Source of the DNA: an uncultured Ruminococcus sp.
GTDB taxonomy: Bacteria; Bacillota; Clostridia; Oscillospirales; Acutalibacteraceae
Direction: 5' to 3'
DNA length: 5,134 nt
Assembly (NCBI GenBank): GCA_902783815.1
Contig: CACZSM010000134.1
Coordinates: 1 to 5,134 of the forward strand
Shown here: positions 1 through 4,939 of the stretch, piece after piece
Layout of the letters: every line of letters starts with the position of its first letter
Position numbering within the stretch: the first letter of the stretch is position 1
Translations under genes and position numbers: made by a program
Notes under the pieces: model-generated
What the model was told of the DNA's origin: nothing
The model's input: the letters and a program-made list of their open reading frames with translations, nothing else
Database searches by the model: none

Positions 1-24
1 ATTAATATAAATATAGGGGTTATG

Positions 25-167
25 AGGTTCACAATTAGCTTATATATTATGATATTTTAACTTCGTGCTCAATTCATTAGCGCCTGTAAGTCATGTTATT
101 TTCTTTTGGTAAGTTATATAGGTTATATAATAATATTATAGAGGTATTAGGTTCACAATTAGCTTAT
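25..167. repeat. Direct repeat pair, 19 bp exact, 124 bp apart
   Basis: The 19-mer aggttcacaattagcttat occurs at 25-43 and again at 149-167. Weaker similarity extends left of both copies (ataggggttatg against atagaggtatt), giving an imperfect unit of about 30 bp. A 19-bp exact match is longer than expected by chance in this span, even allowing for the AT richness. No open reading frame explains it. It could be a remnant of duplicated intergenic sequence, a protein-binding repeat or a mobile-element scar; the sequence alone does not decide. Confidence 0.7.
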
Positions 168-273
168 TATTAACTATATTTATTTTTAAATTCTTTAGTT
201 CATTTGTTTATCTTGTAATAATAATTAATACCTCACATTTAACTTTTAAATTTTAATATTTAACTTTATTAAT

Positions 274-346
274 GAGGTCATATCTAAAAGTTTCTTTAGA
301 AAGAATATAAAATAATCCTGTATAAGAAACTTTCGGAATTGACCTC
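274..346. repeat. Imperfect inverted repeat with 23-nt arms
   Basis: The outer arms gaggtca (274-280) and tgacctc (340-346) and the inner arms aaagtttctt (287-296) and aagaaacttt (324-333) are perfect complements. They lie in register, separated by 6 nt on each side and a 27-nt central loop. The structure sits about 100 bp past the sigF stop codon. It could be a transcript-end structure for the spoIIA operon, but no clear T tract follows either arm, so I call it a repeat and not a terminator. Confidence 0.6.
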
Positions 347-358
347 TCCGACCTCTCC
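341..358. repeat. Tandem 9-bp repeat (gacctctcc x2)
   Basis: The 9-mer gacctctcc is repeated perfectly at 341-349 and 350-358. The first copy overlaps the outer right arm of the inverted repeat that ends at 346. On the minus strand it reads GGAGAGGTC twice and is purine rich. Function unknown; it is too short to rule out chance or replication slippage. Confidence 0.6.
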
Positions 359-446
359 CATCACATAAAAAATATAAAGTCACCGTACAATATCGCAGTG
401 GTCTTGATTTGATAATGTATATTCGCCAGAAACAATTGTACACTTA

Positions 447-1100
447 TTATTGTAGCTTTGCCCTGAGGTATAAAAGCAGTTTTTTCTCCTTTCTCGATAT
501 CTGTACCTGGGTCATATGAAGCTCCTGAGCTGTGCGGTTCTGGGTATAATTACAGAAAAACCGCAGATATATAAGTCTGCGGTCATCAGCCGTAAGCCTT
601 CTCAGTTCCGTCCTCAGAGAAAGTATCTCCGTCAGCTTATTTTCAGGCGACGGCATGGGTATATCATTCTGGATATCACCTTCTTCATCCGGTATTGTCA
701 GCGATAACGGCGGCATGGATGCTGATAATGCCTCTGTTATCTGCTCTGCCGCTACGCCTGCTATCTCTGAAAGCTCTGATACTGTCGGTTCTCTGCCATG
801 TTCATGTACATATTCCTCAGTAAGCCTTGTAATTTTCATTCCAAGCTCCTTTAGTCCTCTGGATACCTTTATAGCTCCGCCGTCACGGAACAGCCGCCTT
901 ATTTCTCCAAGTATCACCGGAACAGCATATGTGGAAAACTGATAACCCATATCCGGGTCAAATCTGTCCGCAGCCTTTATTAGTCCTACACAGCCTGCCT
1001 GACAAAGATCATCGTATTCGATGCCGCGGCTTTTGAATCTTGCCGCACAACTGTGTACAAGTCCCATGTTTTCACTGACAAGCTGCTCCCGTTCAGACAT
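447..1100 (-). CDS. sigF: RNA polymerase sporulation sigma factor sigma-F
   Basis: Forespore-specific sigma factor of 217 aa in the sigma-70 family. Region 2.2 is seen at residues 31-48 (DLCQAGCVGL then DRFD). Regions 2.3-2.4 lie at 52-73, with the hallmark FSTYAVP and GEIRR. Region 3 begins with VSRGLKELG (79-87). The region 4.2 helix-turn-helix is near 185-206 (TQVQISRKEKK). It ends the spoIIA operon and follows the genes for its anti-sigma factor and anti-anti-sigma factor, which supports sigma-F over sigma-G. I chose ATG at 1100 over GTG at 1103 because GAGG lies 7 nt upstream of the ATG. This start overlaps spoIIAB by 8 nt and implies translational coupling. The protein is shorter than the 255-aa B. 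subtilis SigF: the N-terminal helix before the region 2.1 core (E-N-M-x-L-V) is largely missing. A terminator-like hairpin lies inside the gene at 552-583. Confidence 0.95.
   Translation of the reverse strand: MSEREQLVSENMGLVHSCAARFKSRGIEYDDLCQAGCVGLIKAADRFDPDMGYQFSTYAVPVILGEIRRLFRDGGAIKVSRGLKELGMKITRLTEEYVHEHGREPTVSELSEIAGVAAEQITEALSASMPPLSLTIPDEEGDIQNDIPMPSPENKLTEILSLRTELRRLTADDRRLIYLRFFCNYTQNRTAQELHMTQVQISRKEKKLLLYLRAKLQ
552..583 (-). terminator. Terminator-like hairpin inside sigF
   Basis: Read on the minus strand, the sense strand of sigF, an 8-bp perfect stem (ACCGCAGA / TCTGCGGT) encloses an 8-nt loop and is followed at once by TTTTT. That is the layout of a Rho-independent terminator. 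It falls in codons about 173-182, just ahead of region 4.2. Translating ribosomes would normally mask it, so it would act only on poorly translated transcripts. It may equally be a by-product of the codons used. The structure is plain; its activity is inference. Confidence 0.35.
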
Positions 1101-1536
1101 CACTGCACCTCAGACTCAATTTCTTTGTTATTGTAACAGTAGTCCCCTTTCCTACAACTGACCGTACTTTTACCCCGTCCGAAAAGCTCTGCATCACTGC
1201 AAATCCAAGTCCGGCTCTTTCTTCATCCGGTGCTGTTGTAAACAGAGGCTCCATTGCTTTTTTTACATCCTCTATGCCGCAGCCGCTGTCCTTTACTCTT
1301 ATTACGACTGTATTTCCGGGCATTATCCTTATATTAAGTCTGATACTGCCGATAGTATTGCGGTAGGCATGAACTACACAGTTTGTAACTGCCTCTGATA
1401 CAACTGTACGAATCTCGTTAAGCTCTCCGACAGTCGGATCAAGCTGTGCAGTAAATGCTGCTGCTGCTGTTCTTGCGAAGCCCTCATTGCATGAACGGCT
1501 CTCAAAGCAAAGTGTCATTTCATTCAGTGGTTTCAT
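1093..1536 (-). CDS. spoIIAB: Anti-sigma-F factor and serine kinase SpoIIAB
   Basis: A 147-aa GHKL-fold kinase that binds and inhibits sigma-F and phosphorylates SpoIIAA. The Bergerat ATP site is intact: the N box SEAVTNCVVHAY (residues 47-58, with E48 and N52), the G1 box DSGCG (83-87), the ATP lid and G2 box (RAGLGF, 107-112) and the G3 motif GKGT (129-132). Alignment by eye with B. subtilis SpoIIAB is strong, including AQLDPT, TVVSEAVTN and PLFTT. The start is ATG at 1536, with AAGGAG 8 nt upstream. The longer frame from TTG at 1554 would begin at that Shine-Dalgarno sequence and is rejected. It overlaps spoIIAA by 17 nt and sigF by 8 nt, which fits fixed-ratio synthesis of the three partners. 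Confidence 0.96.
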   Translation of the reverse strand: MKPLNEMTLCFESRSCNEGFARTAAAAFTAQLDPTVGELNEIRTVVSEAVTNCVVHAYRNTIGSIRLNIRIMPGNTVVIRVKDSGCGIEDVKKAMEPLFTTAPDEERAGLGFAVMQSFSDGVKVRSVVGKGTTVTITKKLSLRCSDV

Positions 1537-1852
1537 CCTGCCTGCTCCTTTCAAGTATATTCAGAGTGCCAAGTCCGGAAAGCTCCATCATCTTTCTTAT
1601 CTGCTCCGGAATACTCACAACTCTTAGTTTTCCGCCGTATAAAAGCATTGTACGGTACCTTCCCATTATCAGACCAATACCAGAGCTGTCCATGAAGCTG
1701 ACCCCTGAGAAATTCATTTTCAGCAAAGACGGTTTTTTCTGATGTATCAGGGCATCTGCAGTCTCACGCATTTTTCTTGCACTGTGGTGGTCAATTTCAC
1801 CGCGAAGATAGAGTGTAAGCTCACTGCCCTTTTGTACGCTTTTCAGTTCCAA
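1520..1852 (-). CDS. spoIIAA: Anti-anti-sigma factor SpoIIAA
   Basis: A STAS-domain protein, 110 aa from the chosen start. It releases sigma-F by binding SpoIIAB and is switched off by phosphorylation. It carries GEIDHH (residues 18-23) and the phosphorylation motif MDSSGIG (54-60). S56 matches Ser58 of B. subtilis SpoIIAA. GRYR and the C-terminal LSGL (91-94) also match the family. The start is TTG at 1852: GAGGGAG (1861-1867) lies 8 nt upstream and the distance to GEIDHH then matches the family. In-frame ATGs at 1882-1885 have no Shine-Dalgarno sequence and would add 10-11 odd residues. This is the first gene of the core operon. SpoIIE, the phosphatase that reactivates SpoIIAA, is not in the window. 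Confidence 0.94.
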   Translation of the reverse strand: MELKSVQKGSELTLYLRGEIDHHSARKMRETADALIHQKKPSLLKMNFSGVSFMDSSGIGLIMGRYRTMLLYGGKLRVVSIPEQIRKMMELSGLGTLNILERSRQDETTE

Positions 1853-1856
1853 AATT

Positions 1857-1897
1857 ATCACTCCCTCAGTGATATTATACATCACCGAGGGAGTGAT
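1857..1897 (-). promoter_or_regulatory. Inverted repeat covering the spoIIAA RBS, with TATAAT in the loop
   Basis: Two 17-nt arms (1857-1873 and 1881-1897) are complementary at 16 of 17 positions; the one mismatch is a G-U pair in the minus-strand RNA. The loop is 7 nt. On the minus strand the 3' arm contains GAGGGAG, the spoIIAA Shine-Dalgarno sequence, paired to CTCCCTC in the 5' arm. The loop contains TATAAT (1874-1879), a perfect -10 hexamer. Upstream, GCAGGAAT (1897-1904) resembles a sigma-H -35 element, but the spacing to a sigma-H-like -10 is about 2 nt too long. The repeat could be an RNA switch, an operator for a dimeric protein, or both. The structure is certain; its role is inferred. 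Confidence 0.6.
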
Positions 1898-1915
1898 TCC
1901 TGCAAAATCTTGTCA

Positions 1916-2005
1916 TCATCTTGTCTGTGGGAGTTTCTTTATTCCGAACATTTTTCTGAGGAAAAAGCTCCAGAACTTTGGATTGTCAATTACTACAACT
2001 TTCAT
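1916..2005 (-). CDS. spoVM: Stage V sporulation peptide SpoVM (29 aa)
   Basis: A 29-aa amphipathic peptide. By comparison with B. subtilis SpoVM (26 aa) the following align without gaps: M1, K2, I6, P9, K10, F11, R17, M19 and G21, followed by a basic tail. P9 and the amphipathic helix with R17 are features known to matter for SpoVM, which inserts into the positively curved outer forespore membrane and anchors the SpoIVA coat base. The residues here read MKVVVIDNPKF, then WSFFLRKMFGIKK. GGAGG (2014-2018) lies 8 nt before the ATG, an excellent site for so small an ORF. It starts 20 nt after the stop of the 52-aa membrane peptide gene and ends 63 nt before spoIIAA. In B. subtilis spoVM is elsewhere in the genome, so its place directly ahead of spoIIA is notable. 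Confidence 0.85.
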   Translation of the reverse strand: MKVVVIDNPKFWSFFLRKMFGIKKLPQTR

Positions 2006-2025
2006 AAAAAATACCTCCGATCAGA

Positions 2026-2184
2026 CTAAAAGCTCCTGCAGCAGCGTCTTGTCGTGAAAGAAACGATGACAAGCAGTATCACCGCAGCAGACGCGACCCA
2101 ACACTGAGGCAGCATCAGACCTGCCACCATGCCAATACTGAAAGCACAGATATTCCCGTTTCGCATACATTTTCTCATAGTCAT
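2026..2184 (-). CDS. Small membrane peptide upstream of spoVM (52 aa)
   Basis: I do not recognise a named family. The 52-aa product has a basic N-terminus (R4, K5, R8), a long hydrophobic stretch from about residue 13 to 43 with a central Leu-Pro-Gln kink (25-27), and a basic Cys-containing tail (RRCCR, 46-50). This suggests one bent transmembrane helix or a short hairpin. A GAAAGG Shine-Dalgarno sequence (2190-2195) lies 5 nt before the ATG, and a promoter candidate sits upstream at 2218-2246. It ends 20 nt before spoVM, so the two are probably co-transcribed. A sporulation role is inferred only from position. Its codons do not read as random, but a 52-aa hydrophobic ORF could still arise by chance. 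Confidence 0.6.
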   Translation of the reverse strand: MTMRKCMRNGNICAFSIGMVAGLMLPQCWVASAAVILLVIVSFTTRRCCRSF

Positions 2185-2217
2185 GTCTGCCTTTCTTCAA
2201 CTGTTTCCTACACTACC

Positions 2218-2246
2218 ATTATATACGATACATCTTAAAGTGTTAC
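2218..2246 (-). promoter_or_regulatory. Promoter candidate for the small peptide-spoVM unit
   Basis: On the minus strand a perfect -10 hexamer TATAAT (2218-2223) follows GTAACA (2241-2246, four of six matches to TTGACA) at 17 bp. The predicted transcript start is about 27 nt before the 52-aa ORF. The -10 region also reads TATATAAT, seven of eight matches to the B. subtilis sigma-E -10 consensus CATAYAWT. That is of interest because spoVM is a sigma-E gene there, but I see no clear sigma-E -35 element. The sigma factor remains undecided. Confidence 0.5.
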
Positions 2247-2281
2247 AGCCTATTTTTTCCATTCCACACATGAGAATTATG

Positions 2282-2310
2282 TTGAATAAAGGGAATATGT
2301 ATGGTATAAT
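2282..2310 (+). promoter_or_regulatory. Sigma-A-type promoter of the GH13 gene
   Basis: TTGAAT (2282-2287), a 17-bp spacer and TATAAT (2305-2310), with an extended -10 TGG just before it. This is close to the housekeeping consensus. The predicted start is near 2317, giving a leader of about 27 nt that includes the Shine-Dalgarno GGAGGA (2331-2336). It is back to back with the minus-strand promoter at 2218-2246; the two -35 boxes are about 35 bp apart, so one regulator could act on both. Confidence 0.75.
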
Positions 2311-2343
2311 AGATAAAAATAATCCGAATCGGAGGAATTAATT

Positions 2344-3897
2344 ATGCCAGATTGGTTAAAAGATGCGGTTTTCTATGAGATCTACCCACAGACCTTTTGT
2401 GACAGTAACGGAGATGGAATAGGTGATATCAAAGGTATTGAATCAAAGCTCGACTATGTAATGAGCCTCGGATGCAATGCAATATGGCTCAATCCTGTCT
2501 ATGACTCACCTTTTATGGATGCAGGCTACGATGTACGGGATTACTACAAGGTAGCAGAAAGATATGGTACTAATGATGACCTTAAACACCTCTTTGAAAC
2601 AGCTCATGAGAAGGGTATAAAAATACTTCTTGACCTTGTGCCGGGACATACATCAGATCAGAATGAGTGGTTCCTGAAAAGTAAAAGACCGGAAAAGAAT
2701 GATTATACAGGAAGATATATCTGGACTGACTGCGTATGGGAGGCACCTCCGCAGTACAGGCTCCTGTGCGGAATCACTGACAGGGACGGCAACTATATGG
2801 TAAACTATTTCAGCTCACAGCCGGCTCTGAACTATGGATTTAATAAGATAACTCATCCTGCGTGGCAGAAGTCCCCTACCGACCCGGACTGCGTGGCTAC
2901 CGTTGAGGCTTTAAAGGATATTATGCGTTACTGGCTCAATATGGGCTGTGATGGTTTCCGTGTTGATATGGCTGACTCGCTTGTAAAAAATGAGGACGGG
3001 GAAAAGCCAGAAACTTGTAAGGTATGGAAAAATGTCCGAGCAATGCTTGACAAGGAATTTCCTGATGCTGCTATAGTATCTGAATGGTGTAATCCGAAGG
3101 TATCTGTCGGCGCCGGATTCCACAGCGACTTCTACCTCGACCACGATACAAACGGCTACCGCATACTTTTCCGTGACAAGAACTGGGAAACAGGTGAATG
3201 TAAAGCAGTATTCGGCAAAAACGGCAAGGGAGATATAACAAAATTCCTTGACGAGTATCTTGACGACCTTAAAGGCACAAAAGGAAAAGGCTATATCAGC
3301 TTTATAACCTGTAACCACGATACCCCCAGAATGACAAGGATGTTCTCTGAACTTGAAGCGAAGATCGCATATTCATTCATATTCATGATGCCCGGCGTAC
3401 CGTTCCTTTACTACGGCGATGAGATCGGCATGAAATATATGGAGGGTCTGACAAGCAAGGAGGGCGGATTCAGCAGAACCGGTACAAGAACTCCGATGCA
3501 GTGGGACAGCACAGCAAACTGTGGTTTCTCAACAGCAGATGCGGATAAGCTGTATCTTCCTGTAGATACAGGCGCCGATGCAGTAACAGTCGAAAAGGCA
3601 GAGGCTGACCCGGATTCCATACTCAATACACTGAGAAAGGTAATAGCTATCCGCCACGAAAATACGGATCTGCAATCTGACGGAGATTTTGAAGTAATAT
3701 ATGCAGTAAAGGAAAAATACCCGTTCATATTCAAAAGAGGTGAATTCTTTATCGCAGTAAATCCGACAGAGGATGTTCAGAAGGCTCCGTTTGCATTTGA
3801 CTGCAATACAGTATTTGAAATAGGCAATCACAGCAGAGAAGGAAGCTATCTTGTAATGCAGCCGCAGACAATTTCTCTCCTCAGACTGGAGAAATAA
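2344..3897 (+). CDS. GH13 alpha-amylase family protein, alpha-glucosidase-like
   Basis: A 517-aa glycoside hydrolase of family 13, acting on alpha-glucosidic bonds. The (beta/alpha)8 barrel motifs are present in order: a calcium-type loop DSNGDGIGD (20-28), region I DLVPGH (97-102), region V QPALN (159-163), region II GFRVD with nucleophile D208, region III SEW with acid/base E247, and region IV NHD (324-326, stabiliser D326). RTPMQWD (382-388) and the QPxLN form of region V point to the oligo-1,6-glucosidase/trehalose synthase side of the family, not to starch-degrading amylases. Region I has Gly in place of the usual Asn before His. There is no signal peptide, so it is probably cytoplasmic and handles imported malto-oligosaccharides or trehalose-like sugars. 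The precise substrate cannot be read from sequence. ATG at 2344 is preceded by GGAGGA at 7 nt. The gene is followed after 21 nt by a winged-helix gene in the same unit. Confidence 0.93.
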   Translation: MPDWLKDAVFYEIYPQTFCDSNGDGIGDIKGIESKLDYVMSLGCNAIWLNPVYDSPFMDAGYDVRDYYKVAERYGTNDDLKHLFETAHEKGIKILLDLVPGHTSDQNEWFLKSKRPEKNDYTGRYIWTDCVWEAPPQYRLLCGITDRDGNYMVNYFSSQPALNYGFNKITHPAWQKSPTDPDCVATVEALKDIMRYWLNMGCDGFRVDMADSLVKNEDGEKPETCKVWKNVRAMLDKEFPDAAIVSEWCNPKVSVGAGFHSDFYLDHDTNGYRILFRDKNWETGECKAVFGKNGKGDITKFLDEYLDDLKGTKGKGYISFITCNHDTPRMTRMFSELEAKIAYSFIFMMPGVPFLYYGDEIGMKYMEGLTSKEGGFSRTGTRTPMQWDSTANCGFSTADADKLYLPVDTGADAVTVEKAEADPDSILNTLRKVIAIRHENTDLQSDGDFEVIYAVKEKYPFIFKRGEFFIAVNPTEDVQKAPFAFDCNTVFEIGNHSREGSYLVMQPQTISLLRLEK

Positions 3898-3918
3898 TGA
3901 TAAGAGAGGACAGTAAAA

Positions 3919-4101
3919 ATGGAAGACAGAGATATAATACTTGAAGCAATGAAAAAAGCGGGAGAACCACTTAATGCAGGAAAGGTAGCGGAGCTTACCG
4001 GACTTGACAGAAAAGCAGTTGACAAAGCGTTTACCGCTATGAAAAAGGATGGTACTATAGTTTCACCTGTAAGGTGTAAATGGGAGCCAGCCGAAAAGTA
4101 A
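3919..4101 (+). CDS. Small winged-helix (MarR-like) DNA-binding protein
   Basis: A 60-aa protein that is essentially one winged helix-turn-helix domain. Helix 1 is about residues 4-14, the HTH helices are about 19-26 and 30-41 (LNAGKVAELTGL, then DRKAVDKAFTAM), and a short beta wing follows (KDGTIVSPVRCKW, 43-55). Similar stand-alone domains of 60-70 aa, annotated as MarR-like or as transcriptional regulators, are known in Clostridia and archaea. GAGAGGA (3904-3910) lies 8 nt before the ATG. It starts 21 nt after the GH13 stop codon and is closed by a strong terminator, so it is co-transcribed with the GH13 gene. It lacks a ligand-binding domain, so what it senses, if anything, is unknown. 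Confidence 0.8.
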   Translation: MEDRDIILEAMKKAGEPLNAGKVAELTGLDRKAVDKAFTAMKKDGTIVSPVRCKWEPAEK

Positions 4102-4107
4102 ATAATT

Positions 4108-4141
4108 GACCGGCGGAACACACATTCCGCCGGTCTTTGTT
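4108..4141 (+). terminator. Rho-independent terminator after the GH13 / winged-helix unit
   Basis: A perfect 11-bp GC-rich stem (GACCGGCGGAA 4108-4118 with its complement 4125-4135) encloses a 6-nt CACACA loop and is followed by TTTGTT. It begins 6 nt past the stop codon. The opposite side is also T rich on the minus strand (AATTATTTA), so it may stop transcripts from the toxin side as well. Confidence 0.9.
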
Positions 4142-4190
4142 ATGGAATCAATAAATAATTCACGCCTGACAGCGCAATACAGGCACCAGA

Positions 4191-4328
4191 TCAGGTCAGT
4201 TCTTCATTAACTTTTTCAATATCATCTTTCTTTATGATTATCGCTGTACCTTTATCAGGTATGTTTACTGTTTGAAAATCAACACCAATTTCAAAAATGA
4301 TTTGGATTTTCTCCGATGTTATATTCAT
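4191..4328 (-). CDS. Small hypothetical ORF downstream of the toxin (45 aa)
   Basis: A 45-aa minus-strand frame, unrecognised. It starts MNITSEKIQII and ends KKDDIEKVNEELT. It is charged and mixed, with alternating hydrophobic residues in the middle (GTAIIIKKDD), and could form a small alpha/beta fold. It lies 29 nt past the toxin stop codon. No good Shine-Dalgarno sequence precedes the ATG at 4328. The frame stays open upstream for about 15 codons with protein-like residues (TRNSSEFVKI) but has no ordinary start there. This suggests either a non-standard start or the 3' remnant of a longer gene whose 5' part was lost when the toxin locus was inserted. Confidence 0.4.
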   Translation of the reverse strand: MNITSEKIQIIFEIGVDFQTVNIPDKGTAIIIKKDDIEKVNEELT

Positions 4329-4357
4329 AATCTTTACAAATTCTGAGCTATTTCGTG

Positions 4358-4897
4358 TTAATTTGTCGAATTATGTAAACCGTTTTCAATACAATAATGT
4401 AAACAAGCATTTTCCAAGAGCTTAAAATCACAACTATGTTTTGATAATTCGAGATATTTTCCGCTCAAAACCCGATCATATGTCTTTTGAGCTTGTTTAA
4501 GTATTTTATCTCGGTTTCGCCTACAAAAAGATAACTCTTTAGCTATATGTACCCGGCTTTTTTCAGTCGGAATTTTATCAAAATCCAATTTGATACAACA
4601 ACTATTTGGCACAGGAATCATATATGCAAATCTTAAAGAGCCTAATACCGGATTTGAATGTGTTTTTTTGTTTTTTGATTTATCGGTAATTAAAATAACA
4701 TCCTGCTGTTTTTTTGAATATGAAGAAACAGGAACATAATAATTCATACTGTTTACTTCAAGAACTGCACCAAATGTAAACTTATTTGTATTCCAATAGT
4801 TCATATTGGGTACACAATTGAATCCTCGCTTATCATACTCTATTCTTTTTAGATAATCAATATAATCGGGCTTAATGTAATAAAAGTATAAATCCAT
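4358..4897 (-). CDS. Type III toxin, ToxN/AbiQ-family endoribonuclease
   Basis: A 179-aa endoribonuclease of the ToxN/AbiQ/CptN family that cuts cellular and phage RNA and processes its own antitoxin RNA. By eye the family signature is clear: N-terminal FYYIKPDYIDYLK (5-17), GAVLEVNSMNYYVPVSS (43-59, matching the family's G-x-V-L-E...Y-x-x-P-L-T/S-S), LGSLRFAYMIPVP (85-97), ELSFCRRNRDKI (121-132) and C-terminal CDFKLLE (156-162). The length is normal for ToxN. I chose ATG at 4897, which has GGAGG (4903-4907) 5 nt upstream; the frame can be opened at TTG 4909, but that codon abuts the Shine-Dalgarno sequence. Directly upstream lie a terminator and three tandem repeats that encode the RNA antitoxin. 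The gene is AT richer than the sporulation genes, which suggests horizontal transfer. I cannot say whether it belongs to the toxIN, cptIN or tenpIN subgroup. Confidence 0.92.
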   Translation of the reverse strand: MDLYFYYIKPDYIDYLKRIEYDKRGFNCVPNMNYWNTNKFTFGAVLEVNSMNYYVPVSSYSKKQQDVILITDKSKNKKTHSNPVLGSLRFAYMIPVPNSCCIKLDFDKIPTEKSRVHIAKELSFCRRNRDKILKQAQKTYDRVLSGKYLELSKHSCDFKLLENACLHYCIENGLHNSTN

Positions 4898-4902
4898 TTT
4901 AT

Positions 4903-4907
4903 CCTCC
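4903..4907 (-). promoter_or_regulatory. Shine-Dalgarno sequence deciding the toxin start
   Basis: GGAGG on the minus strand, 5 nt before ATG at 4897. It excludes the TTG at 4909 as the start, because that codon would sit just ahead of the Shine-Dalgarno sequence itself. Confidence 0.85.
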
Positions 4908-4939
4908 AAATAACAAAGGGGAAGAATAAATCTCCCCCC
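4908..4939 (-). terminator. Terminator between antitoxin repeats and toxin gene
   Basis: On the minus strand GGGGAGA (4931-4937) pairs with TCTTCCCC (4918-4925) with one bulged base and a 5-nt loop, followed by the T-rich TTTGTTATTT (4908-4917). It lies after the last repeat and just before the toxin Shine-Dalgarno sequence. In known type III systems such a terminator lets most transcripts stop after the antitoxin and only some read through into the toxin, keeping the RNA antitoxin in excess. The bulge and mixed T tract suggest incomplete termination. Confidence 0.8.

Larger units (their letters stand above)
1..446. other. AT-rich non-coding region downstream of sigF
   Basis: No convincing gene is visible. 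The stretch is much richer in A and T than the sporulation genes beside it. The only longer reading frame (minus strand, 443 to 246) begins with GTG, has no Shine-Dalgarno sequence and matches no family I recognise, so I leave it out. What is present is repeat structure: a 19-bp direct repeat pair, a long imperfect inverted repeat and a tandem 9-mer, listed separately. I see no classic GC-rich terminator directly after sigF. Confidence 0.6.

Noticed and set aside
246..443. 65-aa minus-strand ORF after sigF
   Set aside because: GTG start without a Shine-Dalgarno sequence, composition like translated AT-rich intergenic DNA, and its span includes the inverted repeat. No family likeness.
655..942. 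95-aa plus-strand ORF within sigF
   Set aside because: Antisense shadow of sigF. Plus-strand ORFs at 516-707, 1455-1742, 1742-2029 and 1869-2057 are likewise shadows of the spoIIA and spoVM genes.
1853..1885. Longer SpoIIAA starting at 1882 or 1885
   Set aside because: No Shine-Dalgarno sequence before those codons; the start region lies in the inverted repeat and the extra residues do not match the family. TTG at 1852 has GAGGGAG at 8 nt.
2129..2341. 70-aa plus-strand ORF ahead of the GH13 gene
   Set aside because: It overlaps the 52-aa minus-strand ORF and both promoters, has no ribosome binding site and does not look like a folded protein.
2911..3318. 135-aa minus-strand ORF inside the GH13 gene
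   Set aside because: Antisense shadow of a well-supported enzyme gene with conserved catalytic motifs. The same holds for the minus-strand ORFs at 3411-3734, 3529-3831 and 3846-4121.
4164..4184. Small hairpin gcctg / caggc as terminator of the toxin unit
   Set aside because: Only 5 bp with an 11-nt loop and no T tract. The bidirectional stem at 4108-4135 is the better candidate.
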